NCBI GenBank assembly: GCA_003151595.1
Contig: PLXW01000095.1
Span: forward strand, 156,510-198,201
DNA: 41,692 bases
Reading direction: 5' to 3'
Source: Myxococcales bacterium
GTDB lineage: Bacteria; Myxococcota; Polyangia; Polyangiales; Polyangiaceae
The position numbers were made by a program, and so were the translations under genes. Position 1 is the first letter of the stretch, and every line of letters starts with the position of its first letter. The notes under the pieces are model-generated. The model was not told where the DNA came from, searched no databases, and was given only the letters and a program-made list of their open reading frames with translations. Positions 1 through 8,321 of the stretch are shown in pieces.

Positions 1-48
1 CGGATAGAGCCGCGTGCCGGAGCCACCGGCGAGGACGATCCCTTTCAT
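1..48 (-). CDS. rmlA: Glucose-1-phosphate thymidylyltransferase, N-terminal fragment cut by window edge
   Basis: Only the first 16 codons are inside the window. They read MKGIVLAGGSGTRLYP, the nucleotide-binding N-terminus (GGxGTRL) shared by sugar-nucleotide pyrophosphorylases and most typical of RmlA, which makes dTDP-glucose from dTTP and glucose-1-phosphate. It sits 58 bases downstream of rmlB on the same strand, the usual partner, which is why dTDP-glucose is favoured over UDP- or GDP-sugar pyrophosphorylases. The rest of the gene lies to the left of base 1, so the assignment rests on a short signature and on context. Confidence 0.8.
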   Translation of the reverse strand, partial: MKGIVLAGGSGTRLYP

Positions 49-106
49 TCGTTCGAGCGCTCCTTCCACACCACTCCGCCTACGATGCCGTGAACCACGA
101 CGGCAT

Positions 107-1120
107 TCACGGAGTGCCCCGCTGCCCGTAGTTGCGCTCGTACCAGCTCCGGTACTCGCCTGACTTGACCGCGCGCCACCAAGGCTCGTTCGATCGATAC
201 CACGAGATGGTGGCTTCGAGGCCCTGCTCGAGAGGGCGCGTCGCGACCCATCCGAGCTCGCGCTCGATCTTGCCGTCGTCGATGGCATAGCGGCGGTCGT
301 GGCCAGGTCGGTCAGTGACGTACCGAATCAGCGACTCGGGCTTCGCGAGTGATCCGAGGATCGCACGGACGATGTCGATGTTCGTGCGTTCGGAGCGCCC
401 TCCGATGTTGTAGACGTTCCCCTCGGACCCTTTCTCGAGCACGGTCTCGACCGCCGCGCAGTGATCCTCGACGTGGATCCAGTCGCGCACGTTCATTCCG
501 TCGCCGTAGACCGGCAGCGGCGTGTCGGAGAGAGCGTTGAGGATCATCAACGGGATCAGCTTCTCCGGAAACTGATAGGGGCCGTAGTTGTTCGAGCAGC
601 GCGTGGTGAGCGTCGGAAATCCGTAAGTCGCGAAGTACGCGTGCACCAGATGATCGGAGCCCGCCTTTGACGCCGAATAGGGCGAGCGCGGAGCGAGCGC
701 AGTGGACTCGGTGAACGGCGGATCGTTCGGACCGAGATCGCCGTAGACCTCGTCGGTCGACACATGGACGAAGCGCTTCACGCCGGCGGCGCGCGCCTTC
801 TCGAGGAGCGTCGCCGTGCCGACCACGTTGGTCTGAACGAAAGCGGCGGGGCCGAGGATCGATCGGTCGACGTGGCTCTCGGCTGCGAAATGGACGATCG
901 TATCCACCGCGTGATCGCGCAGCGTGGCTTCGACGAGCGGCCCGTCGCAGATGTCCCCCGTCACCAGCTCGAAGCCGGGCACGTCCGCCAGCGATTCGAG
1001 GTTGCCGGCGTAGGTGAGCACGTCGAGGACGACGAGCTTCTCATTGGGGCGGCTCGCGCGACGGCGCCGCACGAAGTTGGAACCGATGAATCCGGCGCCG
1101 CCGGTGACGAGGAGTGCCAT
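107..1120 (-). CDS. rmlB: dTDP-glucose 4,6-dehydratase
   Basis: A 337-residue extended short-chain dehydrogenase that converts dTDP-glucose to dTDP-4-keto-6-deoxyglucose in the cytoplasm. Visible signatures are the NAD-binding GGAGFIGSNF at the N-terminus, HFAAESHVDRS, the STDEVYGDL active-site strand, the YSASK catalytic Tyr/Lys pair and the NNYGPYQFPEKLIP substrate loop, all typical of RmlB/RffG. Length matches the family. The ATG at 1120 was chosen because it starts directly at the Rossmann strand (MALLVTGGAGF); the frame is open far upstream but that part is antisense to the next gene. It lies between a GT-C-like membrane protein and rmlA in a five-gene minus-strand operon. Its product is the substrate of the WecE-like aminotransferase at 7168-8301. 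Confidence 0.96.
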   Translation of the reverse strand: MALLVTGGAGFIGSNFVRRRRASRPNEKLVVLDVLTYAGNLESLADVPGFELVTGDICDGPLVEATLRDHAVDTIVHFAAESHVDRSILGPAAFVQTNVVGTATLLEKARAAGVKRFVHVSTDEVYGDLGPNDPPFTESTALAPRSPYSASKAGSDHLVHAYFATYGFPTLTTRCSNNYGPYQFPEKLIPLMILNALSDTPLPVYGDGMNVRDWIHVEDHCAAVETVLEKGSEGNVYNIGGRSERTNIDIVRAILGSLAKPESLIRYVTDRPGHDRRYAIDDGKIERELGWVATRPLEQGLEATISWYRSNEPWWRAVKSGEYRSWYERNYGQRGTP

Positions 1121-1152
1121 GATGACCGAGGGATCTACGTCCGATCCGCGAC

Positions 1153-2658
1153 TCAGTGCAACGGAATCCCGGGCGCCGCTCGGTACTCGACGAATCCGTA
1201 GCCGTAGGCCCATGCTGGAACAGGCCCGTTTGCGGAGACACGAGTGTTGCCGAAGCTCTCTGCTGCCGAATAGCCGTGAGCCTCCAGCGTCGCTCGCGAC
1301 GGACCATCCGTCCCGGAAACGATGACCTGCGGTACATCGTGCTCGAGCGCGATCCGCACGGCATCGGCCAACTCCATCCGCGAGCGCGAGTCGATCACGA
1401 AGACGTCGTCGTAGTTGCTGAGCAGCGGCCAGACGTCCGGGGAGACGGCAACCGGTTTCGGGGACCGGGCGATGAGCCGATCCATGGCTCCGCGCGCAGA
1501 GCTCAGGTCGGTTCCGCGCGCGCAGAAGACGAGCAGGAGCAACGAGTAGCGAAGGAAGCCGACGCCGGTTGCGGCAAACGCAGCGCCGGCGATGGCCATG
1601 AGCCACCGCCTCGCAGTCGCGACCTGCGGCGACGCCCCGTCGAGCTCGGCCAGCCATCCGATCACAGACCAATGCAAGAGCGGCACGAACATCAGAAGGT
1701 TGTAGTTGCGCGCTGGCGCTCGAATCGAGAAGTACCAAGCACAGATACAGAACATCGCCGCGGAGGGATAAAATAGTATTGGCGAGGCAATCCTCGATCG
1801 ACGCTGAATCCAGAACCGGACGCCGACGGCAACGGCCATGACGACGAACAGCCCGCTGAACGGCGTTCGTCCAGCGAGGAGAAAATAGTTGAGACCGCCC
1901 CACGCCGGAACGATGGCGTTCCGCCCGCCGCTCGTGGTTCCAGACAGTACTGCCCAGAATCCGTAGGGGCTCGCCGCCAGAACGCCGGCAAGAACGGCGA
2001 GGGCTACGACGCCAACGCCCACGAGTCGTCCTAGCGCAGGCAACGGGGGGAACCGGGCTGTGAGGTAAGCGGCGATCAACGTCGCCGAGGTCAACGCGTT
2101 CACGGGATGGGTAGCGCCCATCAGACCTAGCAAGGCTCCCAGGGGGAGCCACTGCCAGGGAAGCCGCACGTACTCCACGGCGATCATTCCAAGCAGCAGC
2201 CACACCGACGCGAGGATCTCGGGGCGACCCTCCGCGGGCAACCAACGCGAGCACTGGCTGATGAGCGCCAGGCAAACAATCACCGCCATCGGCCAAGACA
2301 ATCGACCTCCGCGTGACGCGGTCTTCCAGAGGAGGTGAGCGGACATCGCGAGGCAAAGGCAGCACCAGACGGCCTGAATCACGAACGCGCCGCGAATGCT
2401 GCTGCTTGGCGTCAGCATGCCGAGCGTCCAGAAGAAGAGCGGCGGATACAAGACCCGCAGCGGGTGCCCGTCCGAAGAGGGCTCGAGCCCGGGGTAGATC
2501 GTCGTCGTGAGCCCATGCCCGCGGCTAAAGCTGATTGCGGTGCCGACGTACGATCGTGCGTCGGTGAACGGCACCGGAAACATGCAGTAGCCCATCACGA
2601 GGAGCACGGCGGCCAAAGCGACGGCTACGCCGAGCACGAATTTGCGTTGAATGATCAT
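1153..2658 (-). CDS. GT-C-fold glycosyltransferase-like integral membrane protein
   Basis: A 501-residue protein with about ten hydrophobic segments starting at residues 8-27 (FVLGVAVALAAVLLVMGY). The first periplasmic loop carries FPVPFTDARSY with an aspartate near residue 33, followed by GHGLTTTIYPG; an acidic residue in this loop is the hallmark of polyprenyl-phosphate-sugar dependent GT-C transferases (PMT/ArnT/GT39 style). The C-terminal quarter is a soluble, probably periplasmic, region. It probably adds a sugar or side group to lipid-linked glycan at the outer face of the inner membrane; donor and acceptor cannot be read from sequence. It lies between a methyltransferase and rmlB in the same operon. 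Part of the gene (about 1700-1900) has A/T-rich patches unusual for the window. Confidence 0.75.
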   Translation of the reverse strand: MIIQRKFVLGVAVALAAVLLVMGYCMFPVPFTDARSYVGTAISFSRGHGLTTTIYPGLEPSSDGHPLRVLYPPLFFWTLGMLTPSSSIRGAFVIQAVWCCLCLAMSAHLLWKTASRGGRLSWPMAVIVCLALISQCSRWLPAEGRPEILASVWLLLGMIAVEYVRLPWQWLPLGALLGLMGATHPVNALTSATLIAAYLTARFPPLPALGRLVGVGVVALAVLAGVLAASPYGFWAVLSGTTSGGRNAIVPAWGGLNYFLLAGRTPFSGLFVVMAVAVGVRFWIQRRSRIASPILFYPSAAMFCICAWYFSIRAPARNYNLLMFVPLLHWSVIGWLAELDGASPQVATARRWLMAIAGAAFAATGVGFLRYSLLLLVFCARGTDLSSARGAMDRLIARSPKPVAVSPDVWPLLSNYDDVFVIDSRSRMELADAVRIALEHDVPQVIVSGTDGPSRATLEAHGYSAAESFGNTRVSANGPVPAWAYGYGFVEYRAAPGIPLH

Positions 2659-2680
2659 GGTTCGGCCTCGTCGTTACAGC

Positions 2681-3505
2681 TCAGCGCTCGCCTGACCACG
2701 TCCCCACAGCGAGGAGGCTCGCGCCGACGCGGTTCTCCGACCATCGGAACGCGAGCGTGCGCTCGATGTGGCAGACAGCGCGCAGACCCGCGTTCACGAT
2801 CGCGCTGGGGACGCGCACGTCGGCGCGCATCAACGCGCGTTGTTCCTCGCGACTCAGGTCCGCCGCGCGCTGTTTGGCCGCTTCTCGCCGCAGCAACGAT
2901 TGAACGCCGAGAGTCATCCGGAAGATCCCGCGCTCGTGCACCGACTCGACCCCCGCGCGCGCGAACAGCGCCGCGAGCTCGCCGCGTTCGTAGCGGCGCT
3001 TGTGCCCCGCCAGCTCATCCACGACCGAAAAAAGCGACGACTGCGCCGGCACCGTCGCGAGCACGAGCGCTCCCGTTCGTGCTCGCCTGCACGCGCTCGC
3101 GAGCAGATTCTCCGGAGCATCGAGGTGCTCGAGCACATCGCAGAAGCTGATGACGTCGAATTCGCGGAGCTCGCGGGGAAGCGCCGCCACATCGCCGACG
3201 TAGAACTCGGCCTCGGGGCACCGCTCGAACGCCTTTCGCACGAGAGGCTCTGCCGTGTCGACGCCGGTGACCCGATAACCCGCCGCGACGAGCGCGCGCA
3301 CCACTGCCCCCCCTCCGCAGCCGACGTCGAGGATTCGGGCGCCTGGTGCCGCGCCGTGTTTTGCGAGGGCCGCGAGGATCCATTCGTTTCGCGCGGCGTG
3401 CCAAAAATGGCGATCCTCCATCTCCCAAAGCGCCGGCAGGACATCCATGTCGAGGTCGAAGTCCTCGTTGCGATGCCCCCCAGACGAGAGAACCGTCAGT
3501 GCCAC
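2681..3505 (-). CDS. Class I SAM-dependent methyltransferase (UbiG/Methyltransf_11 type)
   Basis: A 274-residue methyltransferase. Motif I is ILDVGCGGG at residues 58-66, motif II ends in GVDTAEPL, and motif post-II is ISFCDVLEHLDAPENLL, the arrangement of small-molecule or sugar methyltransferases. The WHAARNEWIL segment before motif I (around residues 35-44) is common in methyltransferases of glycan clusters, which often work on a lipid-linked or nucleotide-linked sugar. The gene lies nine bases downstream of the flippase-like gene and 22 bases upstream of the GT-C-like gene, so it is cotranscribed with both. Substrate unknown; modification of a sugar of the surface polysaccharide is an inference from context. 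Confidence 0.85.
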   Translation of the reverse strand: MALTVLSSGGHRNEDFDLDMDVLPALWEMEDRHFWHAARNEWILAALAKHGAAPGARILDVGCGGGAVVRALVAAGYRVTGVDTAEPLVRKAFERCPEAEFYVGDVAALPRELREFDVISFCDVLEHLDAPENLLASACRRARTGALVLATVPAQSSLFSVVDELAGHKRRYERGELAALFARAGVESVHERGIFRMTLGVQSLLRREAAKQRAADLSREEQRALMRADVRVPSAIVNAGLRAVCHIERTLAFRWSENRVGASLLAVGTWSGER

Positions 3506-3514
3506 GCGAAGCGT

Positions 3515-4594
3515 CTACCTTGCGCGGTCGCGCCGCGTCAACGGGACGCCATCGATTGTGGGCTCCTGATCGAGCCAGAAACCCACGAGCATTCCAAGGA
3601 TCGAGCCGAGTATCTGAATCAAATAGGAGAGGAACACGTACGCCGCGCCCGCTGAGAGGACCTGCGCTTCCGGAAAGTACATCGCGAGCGCCGTGTACGC
3701 CGCAAGCTGATAAGCGCCGAAGAAACCGGGGCCCGCCGGGATGAGGATCCCAAGGCTGACGACGCCCATCACGACGCACGCTTCTGTACCCGACGCATGG
3801 ATGCCGGAGGCCCGAAGAAGCGCCCACGTGCCCGCGACGAGGGAGAGCCAGTAGAGGGTCGTGTCGCGGAAGAACGGCGCGCTGTGGCGAACGTCCGGCA
3901 GGAACCCGAGGCCATCGGCGACGTGCTCGACGTGTTTCGTCAGCCACGAGGCTAGCGGCTTCGAGACGACGCCGACCACCGCGAGCGTCGCCCTTTCGGC
4001 GAACGCGCGACGCCAGTGGAACACGCCCATGGCGATGAACGCGGACACGAAGACGGCGAGCGTCGCGTACGTGGCCGCGGGCACACGGCTCACCGGGATG
4101 GACAGACCGCCCAGGTGGTCCGGCATCGGCGATAGCGGATGCGACGCGAAGAGGGCGACGAGCAGCATCGCCGACACGAAGAGCCCGTCGACGATGCGCT
4201 CGGCGGCGACCGTCCCCATTGCTTGCGTGAAGGTGACCGCGGCGCGCCGCGAGAGCAGGTACGGCCGCACAACCTCGCCCATCCGTAGCGGCGCGAAGAG
4301 GATCGCCGTGAACCCGATGAGCCCGATGCCAATCACGCGGCTCGCCCTCACGTCGGCGATCGGGCGCAGCAGATACACCCATCGATACGTGCGGAGCCAC
4401 GTGGTCAGCGTGTACAGCGCGGCGTACCCGACCACCCACGCGACGCTCACGTTGGCGAAGGCGCTCCGCGAGGGGACGAGCGGTATGCCGCCCCGCTGGA
4501 GCATCCACGCGAAGCCGCCGAGGAGGATCAGAGACACGACCAGCTTGGCGATGTGACGGCGGGGGGCGCTGGGGGGGGCCGGCAGGGGTTGCAT
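3515..4594 (-). CDS. Lysylphosphatidylglycerol synthase TM-region / AglD-like membrane protein
   Basis: A 359-residue multi-spanning protein. The N-terminal half has the family hallmarks: a helix after a short basic start, TWLRTYRWVYLLRP, a GFTAILFAPLRMGEVVRPYLL segment and RAAVTFTQAMGTVAAERIVDG, with the conserved Arg-Met-Gly-Glu and Glu-Arg pairs. This UPF0104/DUF2156-less family includes the membrane half of MprF and archaeal AglD and is called flippase-like. In glycan loci it is thought to help lipid-linked sugars cross the membrane or to stabilise glycosyltransferases; the precise role here is unproved. It is the first gene of the operon running leftwards to rmlA and is divergent from the GT2 gene at 4718. 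Confidence 0.85.
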   Translation of the reverse strand: MQPLPAPPSAPRRHIAKLVVSLILLGGFAWMLQRGGIPLVPSRSAFANVSVAWVVGYAALYTLTTWLRTYRWVYLLRPIADVRASRVIGIGLIGFTAILFAPLRMGEVVRPYLLSRRAAVTFTQAMGTVAAERIVDGLFVSAMLLVALFASHPLSPMPDHLGGLSIPVSRVPAATYATLAVFVSAFIAMGVFHWRRAFAERATLAVVGVVSKPLASWLTKHVEHVADGLGFLPDVRHSAPFFRDTTLYWLSLVAGTWALLRASGIHASGTEACVVMGVVSLGILIPAGPGFFGAYQLAAYTALAMYFPEAQVLSAGAAYVFLSYLIQILGSILGMLVGFWLDQEPTIDGVPLTRRDRAR

Positions 4595-4717
4595 GAGGTT
4601 CTATTGGCTCGGCGGAGCGACGACGGCGCGGTTCACGAGGCGAAGACGCGTGGTATGTCTCGATTCCGCACGACGCGCCACAGCCGTGGCAGGCGCGACG
4701 TCTCTGGAGACATTTGG
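4595..4717. promoter_or_regulatory. Divergent intergenic region, flippase-like gene / GT2 gene
   Basis: These 123 bases separate two divergent genes and must hold the promoters of the leftward five-gene operon and of the rightward GT2 gene. A Shine-Dalgarno-like GGAGA at 4705-4710 precedes the GT2 ATG at 4718. I could not pick a convincing -35/-10 pair on either strand. Confidence 0.4.
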
Positions 4718-5737
4718 ATGCGCTTGTCGATCGTCAGCACGCTCTACCGCTCGTCGCCGTTCGTCGCAGAGTTTCATCGGCGAGTCGCAGCCGCCGCCTC
4801 GCTTCTCACCGACGATTGGGAATTGGTCCTCGTCAACGACGGCTCCCCCGACGACTCACTCGACGTCGCGCTCGGGATCCAGCGTGAGGACCCACGCGTC
4901 GTCATCGTCGATCTGTCGCGCAACTTCGGGCACCACAAGGCCCTCCTGACGGGACTGGCACACGCGCGCGGCGAGTTGATTTTCCTCCTCGATTCGGATC
5001 TGGAAGAGGACCCGGAGCTTCTGGCTACGTTTCAGGATCGCCTCGCGGAGACGGAGGCCGACGTCGTCTATGGAGTACAGGCGAGACGCAAAGGCGGCAA
5101 GTTCGAACAGGCTTCGGGTGCAGCGTTCTATGTCTTGTTCAACTTGTTGTCGGATCACGCGCTCCCCCACAACATTCTGACTGTGCGCCTGATGCGTCGC
5201 CGCTACGTAGACAGTTTGCTCCGCTATGGTGAAACGGAGCTCTTCCTTGGCGGCATCATGCATTCCATCGGCTACCACCAGGTGGCGGTGCCGGTGCGGA
5301 AACACGACAAGCGTTCCACGACGTACTCGCTCGCGCGACGGATAGCGCTGCTCGTCACCGCCGTGACGTCTTTCAGCTCCAAGCCGCTGGAATACATATT
5401 CAAGCTCGGCCTCTGCATCACAGGAGTTTCGATAATCTACGGCAGCACGGTGCTATGGCAGTACTTGCACCACGGCGTCGGCATTAGCGGCTGGACGTCG
5501 GTCGTATTGTCGGTCTGGATGCTTGGCGGGCTCAACTTCATGTTTCTCGGCGTTCTCGGGATCTACGTCGCCAAGATGTTCAACGAAACGAAACACCGGC
5601 CGATGGTCATCGTACGCCAGGTCCATCGCCTAGATTCTGCGGCTCGTGCTGTGTCCCAATCGCCCGATCCACGGTTCGCGGCCCAAGCACTCGAGCAGGC
5701 GCTCCCGCCGCGATCGACCACGGCGGAACGTCCTTGA
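4718..5737 (+). CDS. GT2 glycosyltransferase with two C-terminal membrane helices (GtrB/ArnC-like)
   Basis: A 339-residue polyprenyl-phosphate glycosyltransferase. The GT-A domain starts at once (MRLSIVSTLYRSS), has VNDGSPDDS near residue 40 and a DSD metal-binding motif in FLLDSDLEEDPE near residue 92. The acidic EE there replaces the usual QD of DxDLQDPP. Two hydrophobic segments follow (about 228-250 and 262-285, ending GVLGIYVAKMF), as in GtrB, ArnC and DPM-type enzymes that charge undecaprenyl phosphate with one sugar. The ATG at 4718 is preferred over in-frame starts from 4553 because it begins at the first beta strand and has an upstream GGAGA. The last roughly 30 codons extend past the usual family end and overlap the convergent acyltransferase gene by 131 bases. 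Confidence 0.9.
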   Translation: MRLSIVSTLYRSSPFVAEFHRRVAAAASLLTDDWELVLVNDGSPDDSLDVALGIQREDPRVVIVDLSRNFGHHKALLTGLAHARGELIFLLDSDLEEDPELLATFQDRLAETEADVVYGVQARRKGGKFEQASGAAFYVLFNLLSDHALPHNILTVRLMRRRYVDSLLRYGETELFLGGIMHSIGYHQVAVPVRKHDKRSTTYSLARRIALLVTAVTSFSSKPLEYIFKLGLCITGVSIIYGSTVLWQYLHHGVGISGWTSVVLSVWMLGGLNFMFLGVLGIYVAKMFNETKHRPMVIVRQVHRLDSAARAVSQSPDPRFAAQALEQALPPRSTTAERP

Positions 5738-6236
5738 GCACGACGGAGCCCGCGCCAATCACGGCTCCCTCACCGATGGTCACGCCTGGACTGATGACGA
5801 CGCCGGCGAAAATCCGCGTGTAGCTGCCGATCGCCACTTTGCCGAACAGATGGACGATGTGGTCCTTATACGCATGCTCCATCGAATAATCGTCGCGCGA
5901 CGAGAAGACGCACGAGCCGGGGCCGATTCCGACGTAATCGCCGATCTCGATGCCACCCGCGGCATAGAGCACCGCGTTCTGCTCCACCCAGCAGCCCTTG
6001 CCGAAACGAAGCTTCCCCTTGCCCCCGCTCCAAGCATTGCCGCCGCAATGGATGAAGCAGCCGGCGGCAACGCGCAGACCTTCCCCGCACTCGAGCAGTT
6101 CGGGATGGATTAGCGTAACGCCGTGGCGGATCTCGATCCCGGGCGAGCGCTTACTGACTTCGTAGATTCCGCGGAGGTTTTCCAAGAGAAACTGCGCGCG
6201 TCGTTTGGCGAAACGAAGGAACCCGAGTTCGAACAT
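5607..6236 (-). CDS. Left-handed beta-helix (hexapeptide repeat) acyltransferase
   Basis: A 209-residue protein of the XAT/WcaF type that transfers an acyl group from acyl-CoA to a sugar. An N-terminal segment (LGFLRFAKRRAQFLLENLRGIYE) precedes imperfect hexapeptide repeats (GEGLRVAAGCFI, IEIGDYVGIGPGSCVF), a loop containing HAYKDHIVHLFG with candidate catalytic histidines, then IGSYTRIFAGVVISPGVTIGEGAVIGAGSVV and the family-ending SIAAGAPARVLG. The final 19 residues continue beyond the usual end and lie in the overlap with the GT2 gene. It is the last gene of a two-gene minus-strand unit with the WbqC-family gene. It may acetylate the amino sugar made by the nearby WecE-like enzyme (a WecD-like role), but this is an inference. 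Confidence 0.88.
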   Translation of the reverse strand: MFELGFLRFAKRRAQFLLENLRGIYEVSKRSPGIEIRHGVTLIHPELLECGEGLRVAAGCFIHCGGNAWSGGKGKLRFGKGCWVEQNAVLYAAGGIEIGDYVGIGPGSCVFSSRDDYSMEHAYKDHIVHLFGKVAIGSYTRIFAGVVISPGVTIGEGAVIGAGSVVLKDVPPWSIAAGAPARVLGPRTVDRAIGTQHEPQNLGDGPGVR

Positions 6237-6262
6237 ATTTCCTCCTAAGCGTCGTGCTGCCT

Positions 6263-6967
6263 CTAACTCCGCGCTGCACCCCAGATATGCGAGCCCGCGT
6301 CCGGGCCCGTCATGAAGAGAAGATCGAGAATGGAGAGGTTCGCGTCGAAGGAGCCGTGGAGTTGCGGATACTCACGGTATTCATAGACCGCATATCCGAG
6401 TCCAATCCCTGCCTGCGCGAACTTCTCGGGCTCGATGTAGTCCCGCGCTGATGGCCCACTGATGTAGTGTGTCGCCTCGATTTTCGCGAGGACGGCGAGG
6501 AGCCGGTCGGTCTTCGTCCCGTCCACACCCAGCTCCGACGACCGCAAGAACCGCGTGTGCTCGATCCCCAGCTCACGCGCGAGCGCGATCGTCGTCTCGA
6601 TCGTGAAGCTCGCGAGCCGCTCGTCATGGCGCATGTAGAACGATTCGACGAGCGGGGCGTATCGCTTGAAGTGCGGCGCTTTGCCATACACGTGTTTGAT
6701 CGTCGACCAGTGCTTATGCGCCCAGTCGCGGTCCCACGAGATTGCGATCTCGTTGATGGCAGTCCCGTCGATCTGGTGACCTTTCGCGAGCACCGGGATC
6801 GTGAGCCACTGACCGCCCGGTTCGGCCGCCTTCACTTTGTTGCGATTGCGCCAGCCACGCCGATCAAACTGCACGTCGTCGTAGAAAACGAAGACGTCTG
6901 CCTGGTGAATCAGATCAAAGAAGCCGCGCCATGGAATGTACGACGGCTGAAGAATCACGGCTTTCAT
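6263..6967 (-). CDS. WbqC family protein
   Basis: A 234-residue WbqC-family protein. Typical signatures are MKAVILQPSYIPWRGFFDL, the FVFYDDVQFDRRGWRNRNKV block, LTIPV, and the C-terminal YISGPSARDYI, YPQLHGSF and LSILDLLFMTG. Members are found in O-antigen and capsule loci next to amino-sugar aminotransferase genes and are suspected to modify amino groups of deoxyamino sugars, but the chemistry is poorly characterised. The ATG at 6967 is chosen over the in-frame start at 7075 because it begins exactly at the family N-terminus. It is divergent from the WecE-like gene (200 bases apart) and 26 bases upstream of the acyltransferase gene, so the three probably act on the same amino sugar. Confidence 0.9.
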   Translation of the reverse strand: MKAVILQPSYIPWRGFFDLIHQADVFVFYDDVQFDRRGWRNRNKVKAAEPGGQWLTIPVLAKGHQIDGTAINEIAISWDRDWAHKHWSTIKHVYGKAPHFKRYAPLVESFYMRHDERLASFTIETTIALARELGIEHTRFLRSSELGVDGTKTDRLLAVLAKIEATHYISGPSARDYIEPEKFAQAGIGLGYAVYEYREYPQLHGSFDANLSILDLLFMTGPDAGSHIWGAARS

Positions 6968-7167
6968 GGGGTCGCTCGCGCCCGCGGATTGCCCCCTCGG
7001 GCAGCAGGCGTCGCCGATCTGCCTAGAATCCGGAGCGAAGCGCAAGCCTTGGATGCACGAGCCTCGATTCTCCATTCAACCGCGACCCCCAACCTCGCCA
7101 AGGGGGCGAGCACGTGGGGCCAGTCGTTGACGTTTCCTGTTCTCCCAAGCTACAAACCCTCGGTCCC
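6968..7167. promoter_or_regulatory. Divergent intergenic region, WbqC-family gene / wecE-like gene
   Basis: Two hundred bases between divergent starts. A possible rightward promoter is TTGACG at 7127-7132 with TACAAA at 7151-7156, but the 18-base spacing is long and the resulting leader would be only a few bases before the GTG at 7168. No hairpin terminator or clear operator was seen. Confidence 0.3.
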
Positions 7168-8301
7168 GTGATCCCCTTCAATTCGCCCTCCCTGACGCCG
7201 CTCGCGCGCACTTTTCTAGCGGAAGCCAGCTCCGCTCCGCACCACTCCGGCGACGGCCCCTTCACCAAGCGCTGCAAGGAGCTTCTCGAGCGCGCGCTCA
7301 CGGCCCCGACGGCCCTCCTCACCACCTCGTGCACCCACGCGCTCGAGATGTCCGCGCTTCTCCTGAAGCTCCAACCCGGGGACGAGGTCATCGTCCCGTC
7401 GTTCAGCTTCGTCACGACCGCCAACGCGTTCGTACTTCACGGCGCACGCGCCGTCTTCTGCGACGTGCGCAAGGACACCTGCAACCTCGACGCGGCTCAC
7501 CTCGAGACCCTCGTCACGCCGCGCACGCGCGCGGTGGTCCCCGTGCACTACGCGGGCGTCGGCTGTGACATGCAGCGCATCCTCGAGATCGCGCGCCAGC
7601 ACCGCTTCGTCGTCGTCGAGGACAACGCGCACGGCCTTTTTGGCTCCATCGCCGGAAAGCCGCTCGGTACCTTCGGCGCACTCTCCACCAACAGCTTCCA
7701 CGAGACGAAGAACTTCTCGTGCGGCGAAGGAGGGGCGCTCATCGTCAACGATCCGTCGCTGGTCGAGCGCGCGCTCGTCCTTCGCGAGAAGGGGACCGAC
7801 CGCTCTCGCTTCTTTCGAGGGATGGTCGACAAGTACACGTGGCAAGACGTCGGCTCGAGCTATCTCCCGTCGGACTTGCTCGCGGCGATCCTCCTCGGCC
7901 AGCTCGAATCACGCGCGACCATCCAGTCCACGCGCGAGCGCATTTGGCTCGCGTACCACACCGAGCTCGCCTCTTGGGCCGACGCCAACGGCGTTCGCCA
8001 GCCGCACGTTCCCGCCGGTTGCGCGCAGACCTACCATCTCTATTACCTCGTCCTCCCGAGCCTCGCGGCGCGGACGGGCTTTCTGGCGCACATGAAGGAG
8101 CGCGGCATCATCGCCACGTTCCATTACCAGGCGCTCCACCTGTCACCGATGGGCGAGCGCTTTGGCGGCGCGGTTGGAGACTGTCCCGTCTCCGAGTCAC
8201 TCGGGGACACGCTCGTCCGTCTCCCTATCTACAATACGATGACGGACGTCGAGACCAGCGCGGTCATCGACGCGGTGAAGGCGTTCCGAAGCTCGCGGTA
8301 G
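7168..8301 (+). CDS. wecE: dTDP-4-amino-4,6-dideoxygalactose transaminase (WecE/RffA-like)
   Basis: A 377-residue PLP enzyme of the DegT/DnrJ/EryC1 family that converts dTDP-4-keto-6-deoxyglucose into dTDP-4-amino-4,6-dideoxy-D-galactose. From the GTG start it reads IPFNSPSLTP, matching the WecE N-terminus (MIPFNAP in E. coli as I recall it). Further WecE-specific blocks are GDGPFTKRC, LTTSCTHALEM, PVHYAGVGCDM, SFHETKN with the PLP lysine at residue 181, REKGTDRSRFFRG and DKYTWQDVGSSYLPSDL. An ATG at 7114 is in frame but adds 18 unrelated residues, so GTG 7168 is preferred. Substrate comes from RmlA/RmlB at the left edge of the window. It converges on the secreted glycosidase gene with 20 bases between stops. 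Confidence 0.92.
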   Translation: MIPFNSPSLTPLARTFLAEASSAPHHSGDGPFTKRCKELLERALTAPTALLTTSCTHALEMSALLLKLQPGDEVIVPSFSFVTTANAFVLHGARAVFCDVRKDTCNLDAAHLETLVTPRTRAVVPVHYAGVGCDMQRILEIARQHRFVVVEDNAHGLFGSIAGKPLGTFGALSTNSFHETKNFSCGEGGALIVNDPSLVERALVLREKGTDRSRFFRGMVDKYTWQDVGSSYLPSDLLAAILLGQLESRATIQSTRERIWLAYHTELASWADANGVRQPHVPAGCAQTYHLYYLVLPSLAARTGFLAHMKERGIIATFHYQALHLSPMGERFGGAVGDCPVSESLGDTLVRLPIYNTMTDVETSAVIDAVKAFRSSR

Positions 8302-8321
8302 CGCCGCGATCCCTTCGTCGC

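Noticed and set aside
1121..2365. N-terminal extension of the rmlB frame
   Set aside because: Reads through the GT-C-like gene in another frame and is low-complexity Arg-rich; rmlB starts at the Rossmann strand at 1120.
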